From NCBI RefSeq assembly GCF_024323335.1, contig NC_066579.1:1398501-1462500 (forward strand): a DNA stretch of 64,000 nt, given 5' to 3'. This DNA comes from Lathyrus oleraceus. Its lineage: Eukaryota > Streptophyta > Magnoliopsida > Fabales > Fabaceae. This document shows positions 45,414 through 57,685 of the stretch, one piece after another. The position numbers were made by a program, and so were the translations under genes. The notes under the pieces were generated by a model. That model was not told the DNA's origin and searched no databases. It saw only the letters and a list, made by a program, of their open reading frames with translations. How positions within the stretch are numbered: the stretch's first letter is position 1; every line of letters begins with the position of its first letter.

Positions 45414-47200
45414 TTGCATGTCATAAAAAACATCATATTACATCATATAACTCTTTCGCATATGCCTTTCCATGGAATTAGAGGGCCTAGTTTGTTGTTG
45501 AGTACTTTGAGACAACATGAATCCTGGAAGAAGAAGTGTGTTCAGTTACAAGTTTGTGGAACTCGTTTAGACATGGTTCACAAAGAAGATTTCAATAGGG
45601 CCTACGGGAATCTCCTAGGTATTCTCAATGCAGAGGTGAACACTACGAAAGTCCATACCTTGGTGCAATTCTATGATCCTCCCTTGAGGTGTTTCACTTT
45701 TCAGGATTATCAGTTGGCACCAACGTTGGAGGAATACTCGTATATATTAGAGGTCAAAGTTAAGGATCGGGTTCCTTTTGTCAATACCAAGGAACTACTA
45801 AAGTCTCATCTTTTAGCCGAAACTTTGCATTTAGAGAAGAAGGAAGTAGAGCTTAACCTTAAGCTTAAGGGTGGAACTCATGGTTTTACTCTAAAGTTTT
45901 TGGTTGAGAAAGCCATTGCCTTTGTTGATGTTGGGAGTTGGATAGATTTCAATGTTGTCTTCACTTTGCTCATTTATGGGATAGTGTTGATTCCTAGTAT
46001 GGAAGACTTTGTGGACCTGGCATCTATTCATATCTTTCTATCCAAGAACCTGAGTCCTACGCTTCTTGATGACACTTATTATTTTATTCATATGAGGAAT
46101 CAGAAGAAGAAGTAAGTTATGATGTGTTGTGTTCCTTTGTTGTATATGTGGTTTATTTCGCAGCTACCCAACAAGGGTCCTCTCGTCGAGAACAAGGACA
46201 ATCTCAAGTGGTCTTAGAGGATCATGTCTCTGACCGTTAATGATATTCTATGGTAATCTAAAGCCTATGATGATGTTAAGATTATCCTAAATTGTGGAAG
46301 TTTCCCCAATGTTCCCCTCATAAGTACAAAGGGTGGAACCAACTACAATCCAATATTAGCTTTACGTCAGTTGGGTTATCTACAAGCCAGATCCCAAGTA
46401 TGTGGAGGAGTTTGTTTTGTATGAAGGGGTTGAAAATTTGGAGTTGCTAAGGAAGATCGTCAAAGATTGGAGATAAGTCCATCTTCAAGGGAGACCTGAG
46501 TTAGGAAAGAAAAATTGCATCGCCAAGGAAGCTTATACGCAGTGGGTTAAGGATAGGGTTGGAGAAATTATGTTGTCATTCCTGTTTGAGACATCTCTGA
46601 GCATCCTATAGCCTGTTCTTGCAATTGTTCCTACCTTTGAGGTTGGAAAACTCAAGGAGACTATCAAGAGCTTAGAGAAGGAGAGCATCGATCTCTGATC
46701 TAATCTTGGTAGGCTCACTAGGGAAAAGGAAGACTTGGAGCTTAACCTCAACCAGAAGAGAGCCATGACATCCCAAGAAATAGAGGAATCTCAAGAGGAG
46801 CATCTCAAAAGGAGGAAGGTAGGTGACGCTTTTAAGGGAACCATTGACAGTTTATTCATCAAGAAGAAACAACTCACTGACGCCTAATATCCAACATGCA
46901 AGGTGAAGATCAGTTGCCAAGACCAGCTCAAGAAGCTTCAAGAATAGTTAGAGGGTTGCAAGAAGGAGCTAAAGGAAGAAAAGAGATGCACTAAGAAGTT
47001 AGAGGTTTCTTTATCTCAACACTAGATAGAACTCGAGAAGCGTTTTGAAGAGATTCGAGGGTTGAAGGATCAAGTGCATCAGAGTAGAGAGAATATTGAC
47101 CAACTTCAGCAAGTAGTTCTGCATTGGGAAAGAAACAGTCATCATTTACAAGTTCTTTTGGATCATAAAGAAGAGGTGCTATAAGACCTTTTGAGTAGGC
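45414..47200 (+). pseudogene. Ogre-A ORF1, broken
   Basis: Frame 45414-46115 (233 residues; a likely native start is ATG 45462) aligns with the first half of Ogre-B ORF1: VQFYDPPLRCFTFQDYQLAP and TLEEYSYI here, with AQFYDPLHHCFLFPDFQLLP in Ogre-B. After a stop at 46113 similarity continues with many stops (PLLYMWFISQLPN, FPNVPLISTKGGTNYNPILA) to a Lys/Glu-rich coiled-coil-like tail near 46600-47200. It belongs to the Ogre-specific ORF upstream of gag, of unknown function. Confidence 0.85.
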
Positions 47201-47540
47201 CAACTCAGTCTATGCCTTCAAGTATATGCAATGGTGGTTGACCTGATTTTAGTGGATTCTTAGTTATGTTTGAGGGGTTTCATTATTATCTTGTTGAACA
47301 CACTTGATATATCCCTTGGGTCAAAGTTTTGGTAATTGTACTCTTTGTTTCATTGTTATGAATAAAAGGGTTTTTATTCATTATCAGTTATCTTTCGCCT
47401 TTATTTTGTATGCTTTATGATTGCTTGCGACAAATACAAACTCGAGAATTCCTTAGAAAATAATAATAAAAAATTTCTTTTTACATAAACACCCCATTCA
47501 TTCATATTCACTTTTCTATCTAAAATTCAAAATGCTTACA
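47201..47540 (+). other. Ogre-A spacer between ORF1 and gag
   Basis: Non-coding. Matches the position of 57391-57685 in Ogre-B. No feature beyond AT-rich sequence. Confidence 0.6.
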
Positions 47541-49187
47541 TTTGTCTACATCCTCTTCAGAAAGACGATGACTCACAGGTACATCACCAAATCCCGCAAA
47601 CAAAGAATTATGATTGATTTTGAACAAGAGAACGCTGCAATAAGGGAGGCTCTAGCTCTTCTCCAAGGACAAATGGGTACCATCCTGGAACATCTACAGA
47701 CTATGAGGGACAACACTGCTGTTGTCAATCAGGCTGATGCTATTATAGTGACTTTTGTTGCCGACACAACTCTGGCTGTGAGGGATCCAATTGATCCTGC
47801 TGTTCAACCTGTTGTTGTTAGATAACCCCTGTCTTAAGCTGGTCCCAATAGGTTTGTTGTTGCCTACCATGGGGGATGCCTCATACCTACAATCCTCAGT
47901 TTTCTACTAGAAACCCATTCATGCCGTACCAGTACTTTGTTGTCGCTCCTACCAACGTGAACGTTGATTTCCTGTGAGGGATGCCTAATCCTTATTCTGC
48001 TCAGGGGGTTGAAATAGAAGAGATACATGTTGCAAAAATTGACAATAATGATGATGAGGAACCGGAGTATAAGGGACCTCCTCTCAATTTCCATATCTCT
48101 ACTCTGCCTATTCAGCCAAATCCTTATGCTTCTGCTGTTATGGTTCCACCTTTTTCTAACAACACTACACTCCAGCATGCCCATTCTAGGGCACCTCTTG
48201 CTCCAAACGTACAACTCGGGGGGGGGGGGGAGATTGCTCAAGACAACACTCCAGTTGTCCATACTTTGAATCCAGCTATGATATATCATATGTTTCCTCA
48301 ATTTATGCCACATATGCCTACTCATAATACTATTCAGCCTCCTCCCAGAGTTTCTACTCAAAGGGTACCTGGGATCAATTAACCTATTCCTGCTAAATAT
48401 CATCTCCTAAATGAGCGAATTTGTGTCGTTGAAGGTTTCTCTGCTCTTGGTTTGAATGCGAGAGAACTGTGTTTGGTACCCAATGTTGTGCTCCCTCAAA
48501 AGTTTAAATAACCTGATCTACCCAAGTACAGAGGCTTAAGTTGTCCTCGCAGTCATATTACTATGTAATGTAGAAAAATGACCTCTTATATTGATGATGA
48601 TGAGTTGCTAATCCATTGTTTCCAAGACAGCCTATCTAGGGCATATTTGGATTGGTATATGAATCTAGAGTCGGGGAAGATAAGGTTCTGGAAGGATTTG
48701 TCTGATGCTTTCTTGAACCAATACTTGTACAATATAGACATGGCACCTACCAGATTACAGCTTCAGAATCAAGCGCACCGATCTAATGAAACTTTCAAAG
48801 AATATGCGTAGAGATGGTGTTAAATGGCTTCAAGGGTCAGGCCGACCTTGACAGACACTGAGCTAACGAATATTTTCATGGGGACGCTCTAAATCTTATA
48901 CTAGGAAAAGATGGTTGGGAGTTCGTCTTTCAACTTTGCTGATCTAGTTATAACGGGGGAGAGGATTGAAAGTGTTTTGAAAATAGGAAAGATTGCTAGT
49001 GGTAATGGTCAATAGTCTGTAGTAAGAAGGCCTTCTCAACGGTAGAATACCAACATCAGAGGTCCTAATCATAACCGTCGAGGTAATCAGGGGAAGAATC
49101 AGAACCAGAATCAGAATCGCAACCAGAGACGCCCTAAGTATACCAAGATCCCAGTACCGTACTCTGAATTGTTTCCTTATCTGGTGC
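47541..49187 (+). pseudogene. Ogre-A gag, broken and truncated by Ogre-B
   Basis: Starts with THRYITKSRKQRIMIDFEQE (47568 on), a coiled-coil N-terminus matching Ogre-B gag. Pro-rich sequence follows (47981-48382; a run of 13 G at 48218-48230). The retrotransposon gag domain comes next (48578-48811, LLIHCFQDSLSRAYLDWYMN, NQYLYNIDMAP) with later stops, then an Asn/Gln/Arg-rich linker. Its last readable part, YTKIPVPYSELFPYLV, equals FDPIPMSYAELYPSLI of Ogre-B and is cut by the Ogre-B LTR at 49188. Confidence 0.88.
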
Positions 49188-52100
49188 TGTAAGACCCCAA
49201 TTTTGGGCCCTAAGATCCCTCATGGCCCATATCATATCATACCATGGCCTCAAGGATCATTGCATGCCCTAGCTTCCCTCCTAGTGGGTAGGTTGCCTTG
49301 TGAGTTTGTTTCTTGCTCACCAAGCATGTCTTGCATTTGTATATCTTTGCTTTTCATATGTTTATTAACCAAAAAAGTACAAAAATATTGTCAGTCTAAC
49401 CTTGTTGCTTGCAGCTGAAGCAATCATCAGTAATTAGGTCAAAGTCAGTTAAAAGTCAGTCATTGCAGTGGATGGTGACCATTCTTGCAGAATTTGGGCA
49501 CCATGATCAATAATCAAGAGTTCATATAACTTGGGACATCATTTGAAATCAAGTTCTCAAGGAATTAGGGTTTGGAATTCATCAGAAATGCTTCAATCAT
49601 GCAAAACCCTAGAAAAGTCAACAGAAAGTCAAACTTGGTCAACTGTGGATTTAATCAGTGATTTGATGGATGGAATTGATTTGAAGGATCTCATTCATGT
49701 CCATACAAGCCTCATATATCATGTCCAACCTCATCATAGAAGAAAATCAAGTCAAACAGAAAATTTCCAGAAATAGAAAGTTGACCTGTAATTTTAACTG
49801 CCAAAAATGGAAACTTCTTGATCCTCAACTTGCATCATGATACAAGCTTCAAATGAATTTTTGCCCAACATGAAAGTTGAAGATCTTATTCTCCCATTTT
49901 CAAAAAGTCCAAGAACTCTCAAATCCCATGTACGGTTGTCAAGATATGATCAAATCAATTTCAAAAATTTGTGAACTTCAAAAGGCCATATCTCATGAAC
50001 CATTTGGCCAATTTTGGTGGGGTTTTTTCCTACAAGCTCCATTTGTTCCCCTCTTTCCAAAAATGCATTCACCATTCATCAAAACCTCACCATGCAAAAT
50101 GCCATTTTTGGATTGGACTTTATTAATTTCAAGTGTGTGCAAAAGTTGACTTTTTGATTTAGCAATTTTTAAGACATTTGGCCATTTGGGAATTGTTTGG
50201 AAGGATATTTAAGACATGTTTAAGGCCCAAATTCGTGCAGACCTTACACCCTCCATGAACCATGTTGGAAAATTAGCAAAAGTTGCAATTCACTTCATTT
50301 AAGTTAACCTTGCTTAGCATTTGTTTAACCAACCTTAAACAGTGATATATAACTTCATTTTCTGTGAGATTCAACCCTAGCTAGCAGCCACAAACACACA
50401 GAAAACTCTCTTCTCTCAAAAAACACTCTTCTTGCATTTTTGCAATTTCTGCTGAAACCTTGAAAGCACTCGAGCATCCATTGGTTTTTCATCACCTAGC
50501 CATCATTGTAAGCTCATTCCAAGTGTAAAACACCCACTGGAAGCTCATTTCGAGCTCTGTTTTCTTCAAGCTTCAGCCATGGCAAGTGTGGATTCAAGCT
50601 GGATTTGAGTTGTTCGAGCCGAGCTTCTTCAAGCATTCATCATTTCAAAGCATAAGGGGGACCTGTTTGAGCTTGTATCATCAAAACAACACCTGGCTCC
50701 TCCATTTCTTCCAAATCAAGTAAGATTTCGAATTCTTCTTTTCTCAAAATTTTGCTATGCCATGTGTAGTCCTTGCCTTGCTGAGTATTGTGAACCTTGT
50801 ATCACTTGAATTGGTTAACTATGCTAGGAGAAATCTGAGTTTAAAGGTTGTTAGTCATTTTTATTTTGCAAGATTCCTTGATGATTAGCTCGATTTAATG
50901 TTAATGCTTGCTGGATTTATGATGCTGGATGTTTGTTGTGTTGATTGCCATGCTTAATTTCATGTTCTGGGTAGTTTGATTTTCCACGATTCTTGGAGAA
51001 GATGAACATGTATGGATACTGTAGCAAGCCCTAGGTCTTTTTTTCCAGAACGCGTTTGGTTACTGCTGTGTGTATGTTACTGTTCCATTGAGAATCAACC
51101 AATCAGCTCATTTCCTTCGCATGGCCTAAACTCACCGTTTCATTTAATTGAGCTGGTATTTACTGATTTGCCACTCGGTCAACACTTTGACCATTGAACC
51201 ATGTTACTTTGCTCATGTTATTCCAAATTGATTGCTTAACTTCTAAAAATCATTTCTCACTCGTTTCAACTCCAAAATTCATGAAATTTTTTCCATCATA
51301 TTCACATGAATGTCTATTATTTTATCATGATTTTTGCTGAATTTTTGGTCGGCTGGATTTTAAATGGTATTAGGTTTCTTGACATGTATGCACATTTTGT
51401 ACATTTTGCCAAAACCATTGTGAAATTGTGATGATGTATCCAATGCCCCTGAAATTTTTTGTGGTTAATCTACACTCATTCATGTTTGTTTTGATGTAGA
51501 GTTCTTGAATTTATCATATGTGGTTTGTGAGATATGAATTTTGGAAGTAGGGTGTGACAATTTGTGTCACACCATTGATATGCAATTTCATGATTTTTGT
51601 TGACATGCTTCCTGACCTCCAATTGATGTGAAATTTTGCATGATCCTTCTCTTATATGTCTAGTTGACTTGTGAATTTTCCTGGAATTAATTATGCCATT
51701 TCCAAATTGTTTGAGATTTTTCTCCCCTGTCTAGTCAAATGTTGACTTTGTGTGACACATCTTGCCATTCCATTTGTGAAATTCTCATACTTTATTGGAT
51801 GATCATGAAATTTTACATGTGCATACTAGACATCTTAAGCTTTGCATTGGTGTTGATCCCATTCATTTCTCATCTGTTGTCATTGAGTTATGATTTTTTG
51901 AAGTTGATACATGTATGTTTGACTTCTTTGTGCATACTTGAAATTGTCTTGACTTTCTGATTTTAATTGACCATTTTCCCATGATCCAATTGAGCTGAAA
52001 CTTTATATGCATGTCATTATGTGGATTGTGATTGACCATGAATTATTTTATGATTTTTGGAATTGATTATGGTTGCTTTTGATGCAAGTCTTGCTGTTGA

Positions 52101-54925
52101 CTTCTATGTGCACCAATTTGCCATGCTTTGCCTTCCTTTGCTTATGAAATCATGATGATGAATGATATGCATGTGAAACCAATTGAGTTTGCTTCTTAAT
52201 TGTTTAAACTTGATTTTGGTTGACTATCCTTTGCTGTTTTGGCTTTCTCATTCATTTTTGACCCTAGGCTTGTCCTAGGGGTCTCCTGGCTTATGATTGA
52301 GTTCATGTTTCAGGTTAAGCTACAAATGCTTCAAAGAAACTTTTTGCAAGTTGATTAAGCTTGATTATATATCATGTGCTAACCTTTGTTTTGTAGGTGG
52401 TTTGACTCATATGATTTGAGTCTTGTGCTTTGCACACTTGTCCCTCTGTGTTGACTATTGATTCCTTTCCTTTTGCTTTAAACTGTTGAACTGTGTACTG
52501 ATTTGTTTGACTATTTCAGGTACCATTTAGTTGCTTAAGTTCTTTGAACTTGCTTTGCTTTGCTATTTAGCAATTTGCTTTGAGGTAATCCCTCTTTCTT
52601 CATGTAGTCTGGAGACCCGGCCTGTTATTTGGCCGGGCAAACTGTCTGAAGTCCTCCTTAAGAGGCAATGCTTGTGTGTGTTTAATTTTGTCCCAAGCAG
52701 GAAAAGTCCTTCAAGTAAGGCAATTGGTAGATCAAAGGGATAAGCAACCTATCCCCTACTATTCAGTGAGTCTTCTCCTTGCTCCCATTACATGGTTGTA
52801 GCATTGAGATCAAAACCCAAGATCTATCGAGTCAATAATGTGGAGAGAGTTCCTACTTTCTGAACTCCCACACTTTCTGATATTCAATGCTCTCCCTGAT
52901 CAGGGATAAGAGCAATGAGGCACACCCCTCATCTCCTTTCATCTGCTTCACCTTAGCCTCTCAATGGCAAGGTTAAGAGCACATGTGACCCTATTCCAGT
53001 TGGCCTTAGTGCCTAACCCTCTTGTGTGAGCCTCCTTGTTTGGCTATAGAGTGTGCTGTTTGATATTGATTGATTGATTGATTACTTCATATGCACATGT
53101 TTGCTTGTATGCTTCATGCATTTATCATCATCATTAATTGCTCATTAATGCACAATCATCTCATTTGTCTTTGTGATATTGTCATTGCTGTTTACCCATT
53201 GAGGACAATTGTAAGACCATTCATTGGCCATTGCTCCTATGATATGGAAGGGAGTATAAGACCATCACCTTGGCCACTCATCTTATCTTTGCTTGATGCA
53301 TTTGATTGTCTGTGAGGTTGCAATTGTAAGTCCCTGCAAGTTGGCATTTGCTTTCCTATGATCACATGTTGCTTTGTTTGTTTGTATGTGAGGATACAAC
53401 TGTAAGTCCCTGCAAGTTGGCATTTGTATTCCTAGGACCATACTGTGGAAGTTAGAGTAAGCCCAGACAGATTGGCATCTGACATCCATGTTTTGTTTTT
53501 CTTTGTATGTGAGGTTGCAATTGTAAGTCCCTGTAAGTTGGCATTTGCTTTCCTATGATCATGTGTTGCTTCTGTTCTTGTATGTGAGGATCCATTGTAA
53601 GTCCCTGTAATGTGGCATTGGTTTTCCTATGAGCATATGTGGAGTCAACCTAAGTCCAGATAGATTGGCAGTTGACTTCCATATTTCATCTTTGTTTTCT
53701 TTTGAGGAGATTAGTATAAGACCATTGAGTGGCTTCTGATATCCATTTCTGTTTTAGGAGACTGGTGTAAATCCATCTATTGGTATCCGGTATCCACCTT
53801 TTATTTCTTTGTTTGAGGAGATTAGTGTAAGACCATTGAGTGGCCTCTGATATCCCGTTCTGTTTTAGGAGATTGGTATAAGCCCAGTGATTGGCATCCG
53901 ATATCCGCTTTGTTGACTTTCTTGTTTGTTTGTTATTATCCATTGCTATTCCAAAGGACACACTTGAATCATCCTCTATATGATTTCAAGAAGTGAACCT
54001 TCTAAGAAGTTTTACAATCCATACCCATCCATTCATCCCCATTGTGTCCTAAACCTTTTCACACTTTGATTTCAAACTTGACATAGATATTGTGCAAACA
54101 TCTTCATGTTTTCTAACTAAAAACCTGGACCCCAAGTCCTTGACTTTTTTCAAAACTCATTTCATAATACTTCTTTGAATTAATCTTAATCATACTTTGA
54201 CTCCATTTTCATAATCACAATCAATTAACTTCACCCATTCAATTGTTTTGGCTTTGTCCATTGTTAATCTTTTCATGCATTAGCCATAGGTTTCAATTAT
54301 CTTTGTGGTTGATGTAAATCTTGCCTATCCTTAGTGAGTCGACTATAAGACTTCCGTACTGAAAACAGGGCTAACCCCTCTAGTACGTCGAAGCTATCCT
54401 CACATGGTGGATGTTGGTTTTGGTCGAGTGTTCTCCCATTGATAATGAAAAGCCTCAGTGCTATTGTTTAAAATTGAATCCACCAACTTTTGGAAATCTT
54501 TTAGCCGAACTACGGCGTTTTGATCCTTACCTTTGATGGAAGGTACGTAGGCAGCGGGTTCATCCGTTCAAACCCAATAACACAAAAATAACTAACTTGT
54601 ATATTCTTTTCTCATCATCCCAATCATGTTTGCACAATACTTATGTCATAACAAATAACAATATTATACAACAAGTGTGAAAAGGGCTCCCTAGGAGTAC
54701 CTAGGACGTAGTGGGTGCCTAACACCTTCCCATTGTGTAATTTACCCCTTACCCAGACTCTCTGATCTTTTTATTAGTTTTCTACGTGTAAAACTTCTTA
54801 GGCTTTTGTTCGCTTTTTAGCCAGTCCTTTGGATAAATAAAAGTGCGGTGGCGACTCGAAATTTCAATGTATCTCTTGCTTATGATTTAATCGATAAATC
54901 ATATAGCGACGAATACACCGCTACA
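49188..54925 (+). repeat. Ogre-B 5' LTR
   Basis: Starts TGTAAGACCCCAATTTTGGG and ends CTACA, 5738 bp, six bases before the primer site. A TATA-like GATATATAAC near 50343 precedes a leader with CACAGAAAACTCTC, a plausible start of R. GGATAAATAAAAGTGCGGTG near the end matches Ogre-A. The frames inside the LTR show no domain. Confidence 0.9.
53300..53960. repeat. tandem repeat array in Ogre-B LTR
   Basis: Two related families follow one another. Up to about 53700 units carry TGTAAGTCCCTGCAAGTTGG and GGCATTTGCTTTCCTA, spaced roughly 85-120 bp. From 53700 shorter units of about 60 bp carry GTGTAAGACCATTGAGTGG and CTGATATCC. The minus-strand frame 53686-53961 is only a translation of this array. 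Confidence 0.88.
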
Positions 54926-54931
54926 GAAAAG

Positions 54932-54949
54932 TGGCGACTCTGCTGGGGA
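54932..54949 (+). other. Ogre-B primer-binding site
   Basis: TGGCGACTCTGCTGGGGA, complementary to the 3' end of plant tRNA-Arg and diagnostic for Ogre elements. Confidence 0.93.
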
Positions 54950-55941
54950 TATCTCACCAGAATCCTTGGTGGTATTGCCTACTTTTCACCCTTGTTGTGC
55001 TATATTATTATTTGTTATTTGACATATTTTTGTACAATTTGGGATCACTGTATTGATTGTAATGTGTGAATTGCTTGATATATATTTGCTGTTTGCTTTG
55101 GTGATCTGTGAGATGAGTTCTATACCCGAACTCGAGTGCACTCTAGGATAGGAGAATGGCATAGTCTTGTTGACTGGTGTGGAGTATTCCTTAGCCAGTT
55201 GACTTGCAAGCCCATTCACTTGGTGGAGGTCATGTTGAACTAATAATGTCACACAAGTTATTTGTGGTTAGGCATTATTCTTTCAATCATGTTCCGCAGA
55301 AGCCAAGGACCGTAGTTTACCAAACCCATCTTGGCCTATTTTTAGGACCGTAGTGCGGAGGTCGTTCAGATGTCAGTTCTGATACGATTGTTACGCGATA
55401 CTACACTCATAAGAGTTTCTCTTGAGAATATTCTTGGAATACGAGTATTCGTTCCTCCGATAATATTCGAAAGATGGAACGATGATTATGGGAACCTCTG
55501 ATAGAACATGTCTGGCAGGTTTAAACCCTAGTACACTCCCGTTGGGTGGTTCTTAACCGAGACCCCATGCTCGTGACTCTCAACAAACCCGTGATTCGTG
55601 GTTGAGTCGTTCAAACATTGTTAATATCAATGGATCCCGGATCAGGTGTAAAACCTAAAATCCATCAAAGCGGCTGGTTGATATTAAGAATGTTAGAGCC
55701 GGTTCATGTACCGTTAATATCAATGGAACTTGGGTGTCGATAAGGTGAAAACCTAAATCCACCAAAATGGATGATTGATATTAGGGATACATAGAGCTTT
55801 CCCACGACCTTTGTTTGGTGTGGTTTGCTTGATCCTTGAGTGTGTTTGTTGCATTCATACATTCACGCATTCATCCGCATTCATGTCATCGAAAAGAAAA
55901 TTTTCAAGGAACTTAAAGGGTTATTTGCAAAATTTTCAGAC
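54950..55941 (+). other. Ogre-B leader
   Basis: Untranslated leader before ORF1. Around 55618-55790 the phrase GTTAATATCAATGGA and ACCTAAATCCACCAAA-like words occur twice about 95 bp apart, a small tandem duplication. No ORF with a domain. Confidence 0.7.
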
Positions 55942-57390
55942 ATGGAAAGACCAAAAAGGCATACAAAGAAATACAGCTTCAAGCAGCCCGATGTAAAAGA
56001 GTTAAGGAATCTGACATCGTATGTATTAGATCCCTTGGGTTTCAAAGCTCGCTATGGGAAGCTTCTACCTCTGCTCACCACTCAGGTTGACGAGGGATTG
56101 ATGAGTACCTTGGCTCAGTTCTACGATCCGTTGCATCATTGCTTCTTATTTCCGGACTTCCAGCTGTTGCCGACTTTGGAGGAGTATTCTCACCTTATTG
56201 GGATCCCGATTCTGGATCAAGTGCCGTTCAGTGGCCTAGAGGATATTCCATCTGCTCGAGAGATTTCCAGCTTGTTGCACATAGATGAAGATCTGATTAG
56301 AGCTAATCTGACTACCAAAGGCGGAATTCAAGGTTTTCCTTCCGAGTTCCTCATTGCCCAAGCTACCTTTTATGGGAAGGCCATGAGTGAGGATGCCTTT
56401 GAGGCTCTATTTGTGTTGCTCATCTATGGATTGGTGCTATTTCCCAACTTCGACAAGTTCGTGGACATGAACGCCATTAGGATCTTTTCAGTTCTTAATC
56501 CAGTTCCGACTTTGTTGGGCGATGCGTATGTCTCCTTGCACCTGAGGAATATGAAGAATGGAGGAGTCATTGTCTGCTGTTTACCCCTGCTGTACAAGTG
56601 GTTTATTTCGCACTTGCCGCAGACAGTTGCTTTCAAGGAGAACAAGGGATGTCTACGTTGGTCTCAGAGACTCATGTCTCTCACCAATGATGATATCACC
56701 TGGTATGATCGCGTGTATGATACCGTTCAGATCATCGATTATTGTGGTGAATTCCCTAATGTGCCTCTTCTTGGTACATGTGGTGGGATTACCTACAATC
56801 CTATTCTTGCACGTCGTCAGCTTGGGTTCCCCCTAAAGGATAAGCCTAATAGCATTCTGTTAGAAGGTGTGTTCTTCCAGGAGGGTAAATATCCCCAAGG
56901 CCTGAAAGCCAGATTTGTCCGTGCTTGGCGCAGTATCCGCAAGAAGAGTAGGAATGAGTTGGGTCCGAAGAACTGCATTGCTTTGGAACCATACACCTCT
57001 TGGGTCAGACAGAGAGTTGCCACCTACCTGATGCCGTATGATCATCCGAGACCTACACTGTTGGATGTGGCTGGGCCTTCAACCCTCCCTACCCAACGTG
57101 TAGAGGAGTTGAGAGAAGAAGACCTTTCGCGTGCTTGGATCCGTGAAAGAGAGGAATTGCTGCAGCAGCTCAAGGAGAAGGATGCTATGATTGAATTTCT
57201 CGAGCACCGAGTGATCGATGATCCGAACGACACTTGGACTTCTCTACTTCCTCAGTCATCCAAATTCTGGAAGAGGAGGTATGATCTACTTGCTAAAGAG
57301 AAAGCTGATATGGAGGCTGCCTATGAGAGAGAGATCAAGAAGTTGTGCACTTCTCGTCTTCCAGCATCCCGAGCTAATAGGGATCCATAG
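55942..57390 (+). CDS. Ogre ORF1 protein (DUF7745-like), intact
   Basis: 482 residues from ATG 55942. The frame is open from 55840 upstream, but this is the first ATG and matches the start of the conserved region (MERPKRHTKKYSFKQPDV). Conserved blocks: AQFYDPLHHCFLFPDFQLLP, TLEEYSHLIGIPILD, VLLIYGLVLFPNFDKFVD, PLLYKWFISHLP, GEFPNVPLLGTCGGITYNP. The C-terminus is charged with coiled-coil character (REREELLQQLKEKDAMIEFL). ORF1 ahead of gag is a hallmark of Ogre; related sequences also occur as stand-alone plant hypothetical proteins. Its role is unknown. It ends 295 bp before gag and probably uses the same transcript. The DUF7745 name is from memory of the family and not verified. Confidence 0.88.
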   Translation: MERPKRHTKKYSFKQPDVKELRNLTSYVLDPLGFKARYGKLLPLLTTQVDEGLMSTLAQFYDPLHHCFLFPDFQLLPTLEEYSHLIGIPILDQVPFSGLEDIPSAREISSLLHIDEDLIRANLTTKGGIQGFPSEFLIAQATFYGKAMSEDAFEALFVLLIYGLVLFPNFDKFVDMNAIRIFSVLNPVPTLLGDAYVSLHLRNMKNGGVIVCCLPLLYKWFISHLPQTVAFKENKGCLRWSQRLMSLTNDDITWYDRVYDTVQIIDYCGEFPNVPLLGTCGGITYNPILARRQLGFPLKDKPNSILLEGVFFQEGKYPQGLKARFVRAWRSIRKKSRNELGPKNCIALEPYTSWVRQRVATYLMPYDHPRPTLLDVAGPSTLPTQRVEELREEDLSRAWIREREELLQQLKEKDAMIEFLEHRVIDDPNDTWTSLLPQSSKFWKRRYDLLAKEKADMEAAYEREIKKLCTSRLPASRANRDP

Positions 57391-57685
57391 GATGTCATTT
57401 ACCTTTTCTCTTTGTAATATTTAAAAGAATGCTGTACTTCTTTGTCTTAATATTTTGAATGAAATATTTTCCATGAGCAATTAAAATGATTTAAATATTC
57501 AAAATATTGCAAATAATACCCTAAGGGTTCCTTGAAAACAAAGCATTTGCACAAGCATTTCATGCATCATCCTTGCATAAGCAGGTACCCATTTTCTGGT
57601 CTTCTGGTTCTAACCTCTGTTCTTCATTTATTTTGAAGACAAGCTGACTCACCGGTATTATACGCGAGTCAACTCTGCCAGAGTC
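57391..57685 (+). other. Ogre-B spacer between ORF1 and gag
   Basis: Non-coding 295 bp. The codons just ahead of gag ATG (57635-57685) stay open and match Ogre-A, so translation of gag may begin slightly upstream or by splicing. Confidence 0.55.

Larger units (their letters stand above)
39996..49187 (+). mobile_element. Ogre-A: Ty3/gypsy Ogre-type element, 5' part
   Basis: LTR of 4835 bp, tRNA-Arg-type primer site, decayed ORF1 and gag. It interrupts the SIRE-like gag (target duplication expected CTCTG, 39991-39995) and is itself interrupted by Ogre-B at 49188 inside gag. Pro, RT, RNase H, integrase and the 3' LTR are not in the window. It is more decayed than Ogre-B. Confidence 0.9.

Noticed and set aside
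45414..46115. Host gene of unknown function
   Set aside because: Matches the Ogre ORF1 of Ogre-B in order and position, so it belongs to the retrotransposon.
48218..48230. Frameshift by the 13-G run in Ogre-A gag
   Set aside because: The gag is already broken elsewhere, and homopolymer length is unreliable in sequencing.
53686..53961. Minus-strand ORF with an internal peptide repeat
   Set aside because: It is the translation of the tandem DNA repeat in the Ogre-B LTR.
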